64,000 nucleotides of DNA. Source: Actinomyces bovis (GTDB lineage: Bacteria; Actinomycetota; Actinomycetes; Actinomycetales; Actinomycetaceae). The stretch is from the NCBI RefSeq assembly GCF_900444995.1, contig NZ_UAPQ01000008.1, forward strand, positions 212,173 through 276,172, given 5' to 3'. Below are positions 10,011 to 19,239 of this stretch, piece by piece. Made by a program: the position numbers and the translations under genes. Positions within the stretch are counted from its first letter, which is position 1. Every line of letters starts with the position of its first letter. The notes beneath the pieces are model-generated. The model had not been told where the DNA came from, ran no database searches, and saw only the letters and a program-made list of their open reading frames with translations.

Positions 10011-10413
10011 AGTTAAGGCGGCACTCCTCTAAGGGCGAAGACCATAGCTTCTGAGAGGGTGCGCGTGTTATCCCTACAAAGACTGTCCGGTGAACGGCTG
10101 GCCTTCCCTCCTGTGGTATGCCCAAGGTTGGGATTGTTGACGCCGCTGTGTTTTGCAGCTGCATAGGCCTGTGAACTCAAGGGTTTTTCAGGGGGGCGCA
10201 TAGGTGATTGCTGGATTGTTGAAGCGCTCCTAAGAGATTTGCGGATTGAGAACAGCGGTCCCGCATGCGGGGTGTTTGTGCGGGGTTCCTGGTATCTTGG
10301 TCATCACATTCGGTGCCGCAACCTTGGCTCGGAGTTGCTTCGGGTAATGTGTTCACACCGAGGCACCGGTTTCGGTTCTCTTATCTAATCCGCACGACAT
10401 TGAGGTGACGACC
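10011..10413. other. Intergenic region before divIVA
   Basis: About 400 bases with no convincing gene. It has a short GC-rich palindrome (CCCGCATGCGGG near 10,260) and, nearer divIVA, a plausible -10 TAATGT at 10,345-10,350. It probably holds the yggT terminator and the divIVA promoter; I could not pair a clear -35 with the -10. Confidence 0.4.
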
Positions 10414-11025
10414 ATGACGCTGCTCACCGCAGACGACGTCCTCAACAAGAAGTTCCAGGCGACGAAGTTCCGCGAGGGGTACGAGCAGGACGAGGTTGAC
10501 GAGTTCCTCGACGACGTAGTTGAGGCGATGCGCCAACTGGAGGCCGAGAACGCCGACCTCAAGGCTAAGCTCGAGGCCGCTAACGCTCGGATTGCCTCGC
10601 TGAGCGCGGGCAAGACCGAGGCCCCCGCAGCTGCTCCCGTGGCTCCCACCCCGGCGCCGGCAATCGCTGAGGCCGCCCCCGTGGCTGCCCCTGCAGCAGG
10701 TACCGGGCAGGAACCCGCCGCCGCCAAGGGCATGCTTGAGCTGGCCCAGAAGCTGCACGATGAGCACGTCTCCAACGGCAAGGCTGAGGGAGAGCGCATC
10801 ATTACAGAGGCTCGCACCACCGGTGAGTCGATCATCCGCGAGGCGGAAGACCAGCGCAATCGCACGCTGGCCCAGCTTGAGAAGGAGCGCTCAGGTCTGG
10901 AGCACAAGATCGACGAGCTGCGGCGCTTCGAGACCGACTACCGCACCCGCCTCAAGAGCTTCCTATCTGGTCTGCTCAACACTGTGGACGGTGGCGGCAC
11001 CTCCACAGACGGCGTCAACCTCTGA
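10414..11025 (+). CDS. divIVA: DivIVA/Wag31 polar growth protein
   Basis: Coiled-coil scaffold that marks curved membranes and cell poles and directs polar cell-wall growth. The N-terminal lipid-binding domain shows LTADDVLNKKFQATKFREGY then DEVDEFLDDVVEAM, followed by a coiled coil to about residue 70. An Ala/Pro-rich spacer of about 40 residues and a second coiled coil (HDEHVSNGKAEGERIITEA onward) complete it. ATG 10,414 has GAGGTG at 10,402-10,407; an upstream GTG at 10,405 is possible. 203 aa. Confidence 0.93.
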   Translation: MTLLTADDVLNKKFQATKFREGYEQDEVDEFLDDVVEAMRQLEAENADLKAKLEAANARIASLSAGKTEAPAAAPVAPTPAPAIAEAAPVAAPAAGTGQEPAAAKGMLELAQKLHDEHVSNGKAEGERIITEARTTGESIIREAEDQRNRTLAQLEKERSGLEHKIDELRRFETDYRTRLKSFLSGLLNTVDGGGTSTDGVNL

Positions 11026-11054
11026 GCAGCAAATCTCAGCCGCATAGGCGCGCC

Positions 11055-11089
11055 CTAAGGGCGACGACCATCACGGTCGTCGCCCTTAG
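11055..11089 (+). terminator. Perfect 15-bp terminator hairpin after divIVA
   Basis: CTAAGGGCGACGACC (11,055-11,069) is perfectly complementary to 11,075-11,089 with a five-base loop. There is no strong T-tract, which is common for actinobacterial terminators. It marks the end of the division cluster. Confidence 0.75.
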
Positions 11090-11165
11090 CGCGTGCCGTG
11101 CGTGCTTGTGACGCTAGGCAGTGAGAAACTCCTGCCGCCAAACTAAGCAGCTTGAGGACTGAGAG

Positions 11166-11732
11166 ATGGAATCCCAGGACAGCACTTCTGTGTCACCGGA
11201 TCACCAAACTACGGGCAACCGCAGACTGGTGATCCTGCTGTGGCTCCTTGCCGGGCTAGTGGTAGCTGCCGATCAAGCCACGAAGCTTTGGGCTTTGCAT
11301 GAACTTGCAGACGAGGGGCGTCGGCCCTTGCTGGGCTCGCTGCTGGGTCTGCGGCTCGTCTTCAACCCAGGCGCTGCTTTCTCCTTTGCCAGCGGCCAGA
11401 CCTGGATTTTCACGATTGTTGCGGTGGTGGTCGTGGTGGTGATCGCGCGGGTTGCCAGGCGCCTGGCCGCGACGGCTTGGGCCGTGGCGCTGGCCCTAGT
11501 GCTTGGGGGCGCGATTGGCAACCTCATCGACCGCCTATTCCGGGCGCCGGGTGTGGGGCGAGGCTATGTTGTCGACTTCATTGACTACGGGGTGTTCGTA
11601 GGCAATGTTGCAGATATTGCGATCGTGGCAGCTGCCGGAATGATCATGTGGCTTACCGCTACGGGCCGGGAGCTGGACGGCAAGTTGCTCGGTCAAGACC
11701 CTGAGGCTGCTCAAGAGGGCCCGGTAGCATGA
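11166..11732 (+). CDS. lspA: Lipoprotein signal peptidase (signal peptidase II)
   Basis: Membrane aspartic protease that removes signal peptides from diacylated prolipoproteins. Four hydrophobic helices are visible, plus [12 protein letters not shown] and the two catalytic-aspartate motifs GNLIDR and NVADIAI. Its likely substrates in this window are the siderophore-binding lipoprotein and the DUF4232 lipoprotein. The final ATGA overlaps the rluD start, a common lspA-rluD coupling. GAGGA lies just upstream of ATG 11,166. Confidence 0.95.
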   Translation: MESQDSTSVSPDHQTTGNRRLVILLWLLAGLVVAADQATKLWALHELADEGRRPLLGSLLGLRLVFNPGAAFSFASGQTWIFTIVAVVVVVVIARVARRLAATAWAVALALVLGGAIGNLIDRLFRAPGVGRGYVVDFIDYGVFVGNVADIAIVAAAGMIMWLTATGRELDGKLLGQDPEAAQEGPVA

Positions 11733-12649
11733 GCCTGCGCATCATGCCGGTGCCTGAGGGCTTGGCTGGCGAGCGAGCGGACGCCGCACTGGCGCGTATG
11801 ACCGGCTTGAGCCGCTCCCGGGCTGGAGAGCTTTGCACCAGTGGTGGCGTGCGCCTAGAGGGACGTGAACTGGGCAAGTCAGATCGGCTTAAGCCAGGCG
11901 ATGTGCTGGAGGTGGATTTGCCGGAGCCGCGCCCCACCGAGCCGGTTCCCACACCCGTTGAAAGCTTGGGCCTGCTCTACGAGGACGAAGACATCGTCGT
12001 GGTGGACAAGCCTGCCGGTGTAGCTGCCCACCCCTCAATGGGCTGGGACGGCCCGGATGTACTGGGTGCACTTAAAGCCATGCAGGTGCCGGTCGCTACC
12101 TCCGGAGCGGCTGAGCGCCAAGGCATTGTCTCCCGCCTAGATGTAGGGACTTCCGGGGTCATGGTGGTGGCCAAAGGCGAGCGCGCCTACTCGGTGCTCA
12201 AGCGAGCCTTTCGGGAGCACACGGTAGAGAAGACTTACCACGCTCTGGTTCAGGGGCACCTGGACCCGCTGCGCGGAACCATCGACGCTCCGATCGGCCG
12301 CCACCCTAGCCGCGAATGGAAGATGGCGATTATCGACGGCGGTCGCGAGTCCATCACCCACTACGACGTCATCGAGCTCATGCCCGCAGCTTGCCTGGCG
12401 GAAGTGGATCTGGAGACGGGCCGGACCCACCAAATTCGCGTGCACATGGCCGCCGTCGGTCATCCTTGCGTAGGGGACGAGACCTACGGCGCCGACCCCA
12501 AGCTGAGCGAAGGCACCGGCCTGGTGCGCCAGTGGCTGCACGCGGTTGAACTGGGGCTGGCACACCCAATCACGGGGGAGTGGATGACCTTCCACTCCGA
12601 GTACCCAGAGGACCTGGCCCATGCCCTGGACGTTCTGCGCCTGCCTTGA
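11729..12649 (+). CDS. rluD: RluA-family 23S rRNA pseudouridine synthase
   Basis: Isomerises uridines to pseudouridine in 23S rRNA. An S4-type RNA-binding domain occupies about residues 15-75 ([20 protein letters not shown]), followed by the RluA catalytic domain. Its active-site motif [15 protein letters not shown] carries the catalytic Asp; the residue before RLD is Ser where most members have His. Downstream [13 protein letters not shown] is also typical. 306 aa. RluD is the closest fit; assignment to one rRNA position is not possible from sequence. Confidence 0.9.
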   Translation: MSLRIMPVPEGLAGERADAALARMTGLSRSRAGELCTSGGVRLEGRELGKSDRLKPGDVLEVDLPEPRPTEPVPTPVESLGLLYEDEDIVVVDKPAGVAAHPSMGWDGPDVLGALKAMQVPVATSGAAERQGIVSRLDVGTSGVMVVAKGERAYSVLKRAFREHTVEKTYHALVQGHLDPLRGTIDAPIGRHPSREWKMAIIDGGRESITHYDVIELMPAACLAEVDLETGRTHQIRVHMAAVGHPCVGDETYGADPKLSEGTGLVRQWLHAVELGLAHPITGEWMTFHSEYPEDLAHALDVLRLP

Positions 12650-12672
12650 AGGCTAGTGGCAGGGTGGAAGAC

Positions 12673-13260
12673 ATGGCTAAAGCTCAGTTGCCCCTCACAA
12701 TCGCGCGGGCTCACCAGGCAAAAGAACCCTTCCGCTTGACCAGTGTGGCTGGGGATGCGACTGGAGCCCGAGCTGAGCAAGTGCGGACCGGGTCTGCCGA
12801 CGTGCGCTTGGAGGTCTTCGTGGAGGAGCAGCAAGTGCCCTTGGCCTTGGAAATAGATGCTCGCGACGATGCACCCGGCACCATTCACCTGCTCGCTTCA
12901 GACGCCGATGGCACGCCTCTGGGAACCGCTCGGCTCCTGCTAGAGCCGGAGCCGCAAGGACAGGTTCACCTTGGCCGCCTAGCAGTGCGCCAGATAGCCC
13001 GCGGCACCGGCCTGGGTGCCCGACTGGTGGCGGCAGTCGAGGAGGAAGCTCTGCGCCGTGCGGCAAAGCCCTTGACCGGGGCAATCGCTGAGCAAGCTGG
13101 AGTGGCACCGGGCACCATCGGGGTAATGGTGGTGCTCTCCGCCCAGGAACAGGCGATGGGCTTCTACCAGCGCTGCGGATACCGGGCTATAAGCGGTCAG
13201 CCTTACCTTGACGCCGGCATCTGGCATCAGGACATGTTCAAGCTCGTGCTAGGGGCTTGA
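12673..13260 (+). CDS. GNAT family N-acetyltransferase
   Basis: Predicted acetyl-CoA-dependent N-acetyltransferase. The GNAT core is seen at VRLEVFVEEQQVP (substrate side), LGTARLLLE, HLGRLAVRQIARGTGLGARLV (acetyl-CoA loop, here RGTGLG rather than the commoner RGxGxG/A form) and the C-terminal AMGFYQRCGY. This subgroup resembles ElaA-like proteins, whose substrates are mostly unknown. ATG 12,673 is the likeliest start but has only a weak ribosome-binding site; a GTG at 12,664 is an alternative. Confidence 0.8.
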   Translation: MAKAQLPLTIARAHQAKEPFRLTSVAGDATGARAEQVRTGSADVRLEVFVEEQQVPLALEIDARDDAPGTIHLLASDADGTPLGTARLLLEPEPQGQVHLGRLAVRQIARGTGLGARLVAAVEEEALRRAAKPLTGAIAEQAGVAPGTIGVMVVLSAQEQAMGFYQRCGYRAISGQPYLDAGIWHQDMFKLVLGA

Positions 13261-13270
13261 ACGACGGTTC

Positions 13271-13276
13271 TAGGAT
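13271..13276 (+). promoter_or_regulatory. Candidate -10 element, leaderless dnaE
   Basis: TAGGAT ends six bases before ATG 13,283, and no Shine-Dalgarno sequence is present. The spacing would place transcription initiation at the start codon. Confidence 0.5.
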
Positions 13277-13282
13277 GGGCCC

Positions 13283-16200
13283 ATGGCGGAGAGCAACAGC
13301 GCGGTCAACCCTGATGAGGGCCCCTACGACGACTTCGTCCACCTGCACGTCCACACGGACTACTCCATGCTGGACGGCGCGGGCAAAATCAAGGACTACG
13401 TAGCCGAGGCCAAACGCCTAGGCCAGCGTGCCCTGGCCATCACCGACCACGGCTACATGTTTGGTGCCTACGAGTTCTACGCAGAATGCGTCAAAGCGGG
13501 CATCAAGCCGATCATTGGCGTGGAGGCCTACCTGACCCCAGGCACCTCCCGCTTTGATAAAACCCGCATCTTCTGGGGTGACGAGTCCCAGCGCAGCGAC
13601 GACGTCTCCGCGCGCGGCTCCTACACCCATATGACGCTGCTCTCGTGGAATAACGAGGGCCTGCACAACCTCATGCGCCTGGATTCCTACGCCTCCCTGG
13701 AAGGCCAGTGGGGCAAAGCCCCCCGCATGGACCGCGAACTCATCTCCCGCTACTCCAAAGGCCTGATCTCCTCCACTGGCTGCCCCTCCAGCGAGGTCCA
13801 GACGCGCCTGCGCCTAGGCCAGTGGGAGGAAGCCCTGCGCGCTGCCGGTGAGCTGCAAGACATCTTTGGCAAGGACTTCTTCTACGTCGAGCTCATGGAC
13901 CACGGCCTAGAGATCGAGCGGCGCGTCACCCAGGACCTGCTGCGTCTAGCCAAGACCATCAATGCACCCCTGATCGCCACCAATGACTCCCACTATGTGC
14001 GCCCCGAAGACCGCACGATTCAGGACGCAATGCTCTGCATCAACTCCGGCTCGGTGCTGACTGACCCTGATCGCTTCAAGTTTGACGGCGACACTTACTA
14101 CCTGCGCCCCGGCTCTGAGATGCGCGCCCTGTTCAAAGAGATGCCGGAAGCCTGCGACAACACCCTGCTGGTGGCCGAGCAGTGTGAGGTTTCCTTCCAG
14201 ACTGTCGACGACGGCGCCTCCTTCATGCCCATCTTCCCCGTGCCCGAAGGCGAAACCATGGAGAGCTGGTTCGTTAAGGAGTGCTGGGCCGGCATGGAGC
14301 GTCGCTTCCACGGCGATATCCCGGAAGATTGCCGCAAACAGGCCGAATATGAGATCGGCGTGATCGTGCAGATGGGCTTCCCGGGATACTTCCTGGTGGT
14401 GGCCGACTACATCAACTGGGCTAAGGAGCACGGCATTCGCGTAGGCCCTGGCCGTGGCTCTGGCGCAGGTAGCATCGTGGCCTACGCCATGGGGATCACC
14501 GAGCTCAACCCCCTGCAGCACGGATTGATCTTCGAGCGCTTCCTCAACCCTGAGCGCATCTCCATGCCAGATATTGACGTCGACTTTGACGAGCGTCGGC
14601 GCGATGAGGTCATCGAGTACGTCAAGCAAAAATACGGCTCAGACAAGATCAGCCAGGTAGTCACCTACGGCGTCATTAAGGCTAAGCAGTCCCTGAAAGA
14701 CTCCAGCCGCGTCATGGGCTACCCCTACGCCGTCGGTGACAAACTCACCAAGGCCATGCCGCCCGCAGTGCAGGGCAAGGACATCACCATCAAGGGCATC
14801 TTTGACCCAACCGACAAGCGATACAGCGAAGCGGAGGAGTTCCGCAAGCTACATGCGGAGGACCCCGACGCGCAGAAGATTGTGGAGTTGGCCAAAGGCC
14901 TGGAGGGCATGACCCGTCAATGGGGCGTGCATGCCTGCGCCGTCATCATGTCCTCGGAAACCCTCACCGATGTCATCCCCATGATGCAGCGCCTCCAGGA
15001 CGGCGCCTATATCACCCAGTTTGACTACCCCACCTGCGAGCACCTGGGCCTGCTCAAGATGGACTTCCTGGGTCTGCGCAACCTCACCGTCATCTCTGAC
15101 GCCCAGGAGAACATAGTCGCCAACGGCAAGCCCGCCCTGGATATAGACAATGTCCCCCTGGATGACCGCGGCACCTACGAGATGCTTTCTCGGGGCGAAA
15201 CCTTGGGCGTCTTCCAGCTGGACGGCGGCGGGATGCGCACCCTGCTGCGCCTAATGAAGCCAGACAACTTTGAAGACATCTCCGCTGTGGGCGCCCTCTA
15301 CCGACCCGGCCCTATGGGTGCGGACTCCCACACCAATTACGCGCTGCGCAAGAACGGCGCGCAGGAGATCGTGCCCATCCACCCCGAACTCAAAGAGGTG
15401 CTGGAGCCTATCCTGGGCACCACTTACGGCCTGATCGTTTACCAAGAGCAGGTCATGAAGATTGCCCAGGAGCTCGCCGGCTTTTCCCTGGGCAAAGCCG
15501 ACAAGCTTCGCAAGGCCATGGGTAAAAAGAAGCCCGAGATCCTGGCCAAGGAGTTCATCGGCTTCAAGGAGGGGATGCTCAAGAACGGGTACTCCGAGGA
15601 GTCCATCCAGACCCTGTGGGACATCGTGGTGCCTTTCAGCGCCTACGCCTTCAACAAGGCCCACTCCGCGGCCTACGGCGTCGTCTCTTACTGGACCGCC
15701 TACCTAAAGTGCCACTACCCGACCGAATACATGGCGGCCCTGCTAACCAGTCAGAAGGACAACAAGGACAAGCTGGCCGTTTACCTGGGGGAGTGCCGCC
15801 ACTTGGGCATCCGTGTGCTGCCTCCCGACGTCAATGCCTCACGCGCCCAATTTTCCGCCGTGGGGGAGGACATCCGCTTCGGCCTAGCGGCCATCCGCAA
15901 CGTAGGCCTGAACGTCGTGGAGGCCATCGAGCAGGCCCGCGAAGATAAGGGCGAGTTCACCAGCTTCGAAGACTTCCTGGACAAGGTGCCCGCCGTGGTG
16001 TGCAACAAACGCACCATCGACTCCCTTATCAAGGCCGGAGCCTTTGACACTCTGGGCAAAACCCGCCGCAGCCTGCAAGCCTGCCACGAGGACTTCGTGG
16101 ATGAGGTGATTGGTGTTAAGCGCAATGAGGCAGCCGGGCAGTTCGACCTTTTTGCCTCTCTGATGGGCGGGCCTGGGGAGGGCGACGCCGCAGGTGGATT

Positions 16201-16888
16201 CGGCAACGGCCCAGTCTTCTCCTCCGAAGTGCCTGAGCTGCCCGAGTGGGACAAGAAGAAGAAACTCGCCTACGAGCGTGACATGCTCGGCCTCTACGTC
16301 TCCGACCACCCCCTGCTGGGACTGGAGGGAGTGCTCGGCAAACTCGCTGACACCGAGATCGTGGACCTGGTGGACAACGAGGAACGCGAGGACGGCACCA
16401 TAGTGACCATCGCGGGCCTCATCACCAGCCTCACTCGCAAAACCACCAAGCAAGGCAACCTGTGGGCTATCGCGCAGATAGAGGACTTGGGCGGCAGCGT
16501 GGAAGCCTTGTTCTTCCCCGCCACTTATCAGACCGTTTCCACCATGCTGGCCCCAGACACCATTGTGACCGTGCGGGGGCGGCTAAACCGTCGCGATGGG
16601 CAAGTAGCGCTGTATGCCCAAGAACTCACTCTCCCAGACGTCTCGAATGCCACACACGAATCTGTGCAGATCACGCTGCCAGCTAACCGCTGCACCACGC
16701 CCCTGGTGCAGCAGTTCCGCTCCGTGCTCACCAAGCATCCAGGCATGAGTGAAGTGCGTCTGACTTTGACTAGTCCGGGCAGGGAGATTCGTACTCAGCT
16801 GGACGCCTCCTTGCGCGTGGAACCCACCCCGGCTTTCTACTCGGATATCAAAGCTCTTTTGGGGCCGGGCTGCCTGGCGCGGCGCTGA
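13283..16888 (+). CDS. dnaE: DNA polymerase III alpha subunit
   Basis: Catalytic subunit of the replicative polymerase (class C). An N-terminal PHP domain starts at HLHVHTDYSMLDGA and continues with AITDHG. The polymerase palm holds PDIDVDFDERRR at residues 429-440 with the catalytic Asp pair; GVHACAVIM, the fingers and the helix-hairpin-helix region follow. An OB-fold (IAGLITSLTRKTTKQGN) lies near residue 1040. 1201 aa is typical of actinobacterial DnaE1, the essential replicase rather than the error-prone DnaE2. Confidence 0.97.
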   Translation: MAESNSAVNPDEGPYDDFVHLHVHTDYSMLDGAGKIKDYVAEAKRLGQRALAITDHGYMFGAYEFYAECVKAGIKPIIGVEAYLTPGTSRFDKTRIFWGDESQRSDDVSARGSYTHMTLLSWNNEGLHNLMRLDSYASLEGQWGKAPRMDRELISRYSKGLISSTGCPSSEVQTRLRLGQWEEALRAAGELQDIFGKDFFYVELMDHGLEIERRVTQDLLRLAKTINAPLIATNDSHYVRPEDRTIQDAMLCINSGSVLTDPDRFKFDGDTYYLRPGSEMRALFKEMPEACDNTLLVAEQCEVSFQTVDDGASFMPIFPVPEGETMESWFVKECWAGMERRFHGDIPEDCRKQAEYEIGVIVQMGFPGYFLVVADYINWAKEHGIRVGPGRGSGAGSIVAYAMGITELNPLQHGLIFERFLNPERISMPDIDVDFDERRRDEVIEYVKQKYGSDKISQVVTYGVIKAKQSLKDSSRVMGYPYAVGDKLTKAMPPAVQGKDITIKGIFDPTDKRYSEAEEFRKLHAEDPDAQKIVELAKGLEGMTRQWGVHACAVIMSSETLTDVIPMMQRLQDGAYITQFDYPTCEHLGLLKMDFLGLRNLTVISDAQENIVANGKPALDIDNVPLDDRGTYEMLSRGETLGVFQLDGGGMRTLLRLMKPDNFEDISAVGALYRPGPMGADSHTNYALRKNGAQEIVPIHPELKEVLEPILGTTYGLIVYQEQVMKIAQELAGFSLGKADKLRKAMGKKKPEILAKEFIGFKEGMLKNGYSEESIQTLWDIVVPFSAYAFNKAHSAAYGVVSYWTAYLKCHYPTEYMAALLTSQKDNKDKLAVYLGECRHLGIRVLPPDVNASRAQFSAVGEDIRFGLAAIRNVGLNVVEAIEQAREDKGEFTSFEDFLDKVPAVVCNKRTIDSLIKAGAFDTLGKTRRSLQACHEDFVDEVIGVKRNEAAGQFDLFASLMGGPGEGDAAGGFGNGPVFSSEVPELPEWDKKKKLAYERDMLGLYVSDHPLLGLEGVLGKLADTEIVDLVDNEEREDGTIVTIAGLITSLTRKTTKQGNLWAIAQIEDLGGSVEALFFPATYQTVSTMLAPDTIVTVRGRLNRRDGQVALYAQELTLPDVSNATHESVQITLPANRCTTPLVQQFRSVLTKHPGMSEVRLTLTSPGREIRTQLDASLRVEPTPAFYSDIKALLGPGCLARR

Positions 16889-17001
16889 GACGGCACCCGG
16901 CGTCTGGGCGCGTGCTTAACACTCGCACTGCAGATCGGGCTATGGTCTGACATACCGGAGAGGATCCCTGTCCTCAAAACCTCGTCCCTGGAGGCCTCCC
17001 T

Positions 17002-19023
17002 GTGAGACTTCGCCGAGTGGCCCTGGCGCTGGTGCTGACCATCGCCGTCGCCGCCCTGATTGTGCTGTTGGCATTCCTAACTCGTTCGGGTGGGGGGCGG
17101 GTGATACACGTGTCCCCAACCGGTGATGACTCCGGCTCTGGCAGCGCCTCTGCCCCCTTTGCCACCATTCGGCATGCCTTGGACCTTGCCGTGGACGGTG
17201 ACACGGTTCGCCTGGATTCCGGCACCTACCGCGAGGGCGAGTTGATCATGCCCGAACGCGTGCGGCTTGAGGCCGGACGAGGCGAGCAGGTGGTGCTTTC
17301 TGGTGCAGAGGTAGTGAAGGACTGGGATGCCGACGGCGAGGTCTGGACCTCCCGCGATGAACTGGTGCGCTTCTGCCAGGAGTGCACATTCAACCCGGAT
17401 TCTGAGCACGACGGCGTCAAGGGCTACCCAGAGCAGATCTACCTGGACGGACGGCCACTGACACAGGTTGCTAGCCGCGAGGAGGTCAAAGAAGGCACCT
17501 TCTTCGTGGAGCGCCAGCCCATGGAGTTTGAAGGTGGGGGACAAGACCGCATTGGAAAGGTGCTTGGTTCCCGCCGTGCCCATTACGTCATGGGTTCAAA
17601 TCCCAAAGGACACCTGGTGGAGGTAGTGCAGCATGCCCGGGCACTCACTATCGCTGGAAACGGCGCCGCCGTCGCCAACCTAACCATCGAGAAATACGCC
17701 CCCACCCAAATGTGGGGCCTGCAGGACCCGGAGATCGGCACTCAAGGTGCAGGCACGATGGTGCTGGTGCTGGGAGACAAGGTCAACATCGACTCCACTG
17801 TGCTGCGACAGGCCACCTCCGGCTCCGCCCTCCACTTCACTAACGGCTCCGGGCAATCCCTGACCTCCTCCAAAGTGGTGGACAACGCTGGGGTGGGCAT
17901 GATGGCGAATGAGACCTACGGCCTGACGGTCTCCGCAAACTACTTCTCTGGAAACAATGCCAACGACTTCGACTCCTCGGAGCGCTGCCAGTCCCACTGT
18001 TACGTGGCGGACTTCAAGATCACTCACTCCCTTGGGATGCGCTTTGAACTAAACCGGGTGGACTACGCAGATGTGCAAGCCGATGCTGCAGACCCGCTGC
18101 ACTACCAGGAAAATCGGCGCGCGGGGATCTGGCTGGATGAGGGTGTGGGCAACTCCTCCGTGGTAGGCAACCACTTTGTGAACACCCCTATCGGCGTCTT
18201 CAACGAGATCTCGCACAACACGGTGATCGCTTCCAACATCATCAACGGCGCCGGCACCGGAATCCTGAGCTCCGGCTCGGAGAGGGCCCGCATCTGGAAC
18301 AACACGGTGGCCTATGCCCTGGAACCGCTAGTGGTACGTGAAGATGCGCGCACCCAGGGCTGTAATGCACGCAAACAAGACGGCACCTGTGTGGTGGAGG
18401 ATCCCTGGTCAGTCAAATACGGATTCACCTGGGATCAGACTGACACAGAAGTCTTCAACAATATCTTCACCTCCAAACAGACCACGCCCCTGCCCGAAGA
18501 CCCCTGGCGCTTCGCCTGGCACACGGGGGTGTTGGCAGGCAAGAACTGGGATGGCAGGGAAGTGGGCGCCAATGACATGATCCTGGGTCTGGATTACAAC
18601 GTCTACTACCACGAAGCCTCCACACCGCAGTCCCAGAACGTGCCGGTCATGTGGCAAGTCTCCGCCTCGATGAACGTGCTTCCGGGCAGCCTCAAGGAGC
18701 TCACTGAGAGCCGGGAGGTTACCGCGAATGAGCGCGAGCAGAACGGCTGGGAGATCATAGGCGCACGTGGTGATAACCCCCTGATGAACCGTGAGGCCCG
18801 CAACCCACGGGACTATGCGGGTTCAGACTTCCGCCTTAAGGAAGGTTCGCGGGCCAAAGGAGCAGGTAAGCCGGTGTTCGGTGACACCGCCAAGGCCCTC
18901 GGTTTGGAGGAGCACACGGTGGTGGACCGCGGAGCCCTGTTCAACGTCGCCTGGGGGACCAGCTCCTGGCAGCCGAGCGCTGCGTCTGCAGGTGCTTCAG
19001 CTGCTTCCACAAGTGCTCCTTGA
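17002..19023 (+). CDS. Membrane-anchored right-handed parallel beta-helix protein
   Basis: An N-terminal hydrophobic segment (residues 6-26) after MRLRR acts as a signal anchor or uncleaved signal peptide, so the rest is outside the cell. Residues 34-75 (VSPTGDDSGSG ... FATIRHALDLAVDGDTVRL) are typical of DUF1565/pectate-lyase-fold proteins, and later repeats (VVGNHFVNTPIGVF, ASNIINGAGTGILSSG, IWNNTVAYA) fit parallel beta-helix coils. Several Cys pairs (CQECTF, CQSHCYV, CNARKQDGTC) could form disulfides outside the cell. A polysaccharide lyase/hydrolase or adhesin role is possible, but no catalytic residues can be assigned. GTG 17,002 has GGAGG upstream. Confidence 0.75.
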   Translation: MRLRRVALALVLTIAVAALIVLLAFLTRSGGGRVIHVSPTGDDSGSGSASAPFATIRHALDLAVDGDTVRLDSGTYREGELIMPERVRLEAGRGEQVVLSGAEVVKDWDADGEVWTSRDELVRFCQECTFNPDSEHDGVKGYPEQIYLDGRPLTQVASREEVKEGTFFVERQPMEFEGGGQDRIGKVLGSRRAHYVMGSNPKGHLVEVVQHARALTIAGNGAAVANLTIEKYAPTQMWGLQDPEIGTQGAGTMVLVLGDKVNIDSTVLRQATSGSALHFTNGSGQSLTSSKVVDNAGVGMMANETYGLTVSANYFSGNNANDFDSSERCQSHCYVADFKITHSLGMRFELNRVDYADVQADAADPLHYQENRRAGIWLDEGVGNSSVVGNHFVNTPIGVFNEISHNTVIASNIINGAGTGILSSGSERARIWNNTVAYALEPLVVREDARTQGCNARKQDGTCVVEDPWSVKYGFTWDQTDTEVFNNIFTSKQTTPLPEDPWRFAWHTGVLAGKNWDGREVGANDMILGLDYNVYYHEASTPQSQNVPVMWQVSASMNVLPGSLKELTESREVTANEREQNGWEIIGARGDNPLMNREARNPRDYAGSDFRLKEGSRAKGAGKPVFGDTAKALGLEEHTVVDRGALFNVAWGTSSWQPSAASAGASAASTSAP

Positions 19024-19124
19024 GTCGCATCGGATTGACTCCGGGGCGGTCGAGGCGAGACGAACTCTGCGCGGAGCCTGTATGTCCTTGGTCACTGAGA
19101 GGGTGCGGTTTCACTGAAAGTCAG

Positions 19125-19140
19125 CAGGACTTTAGTCCTG
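19125..19140. repeat. Perfect 7+7 inverted repeat upstream of siderophore operon
   Basis: CAGGACT-TT-AGTCCTG is a perfect inverted repeat with a two-base centre. It could be an operator, or a small terminator for the beta-helix gene. It lies 45 bases before the DtxR-like box. Confidence 0.5.
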
Positions 19141-19184
19141 GCGGAGCTGTCGTTTTTATGACATGCATGCGTGCCTAAATGTAA

Positions 19185-19203
19185 TGAGGGTAGCCTGTAC
19201 TCA
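19185..19203. promoter_or_regulatory. DtxR/IdeR-like iron box
   Basis: TGAGGGTAGCCTGTACTCA matches the known DtxR/IdeR 19-bp consensus at 13 of 19 positions by hand alignment, including the TAGCCT centre. It ends 36 bases before the GTG start of an iron-siderophore importer, the right place for iron repression. Confidence 0.5.
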
Positions 19204-19239
19204 CATGTCAATCGATGTGCAGAGAAAGCGAGAACCCTA

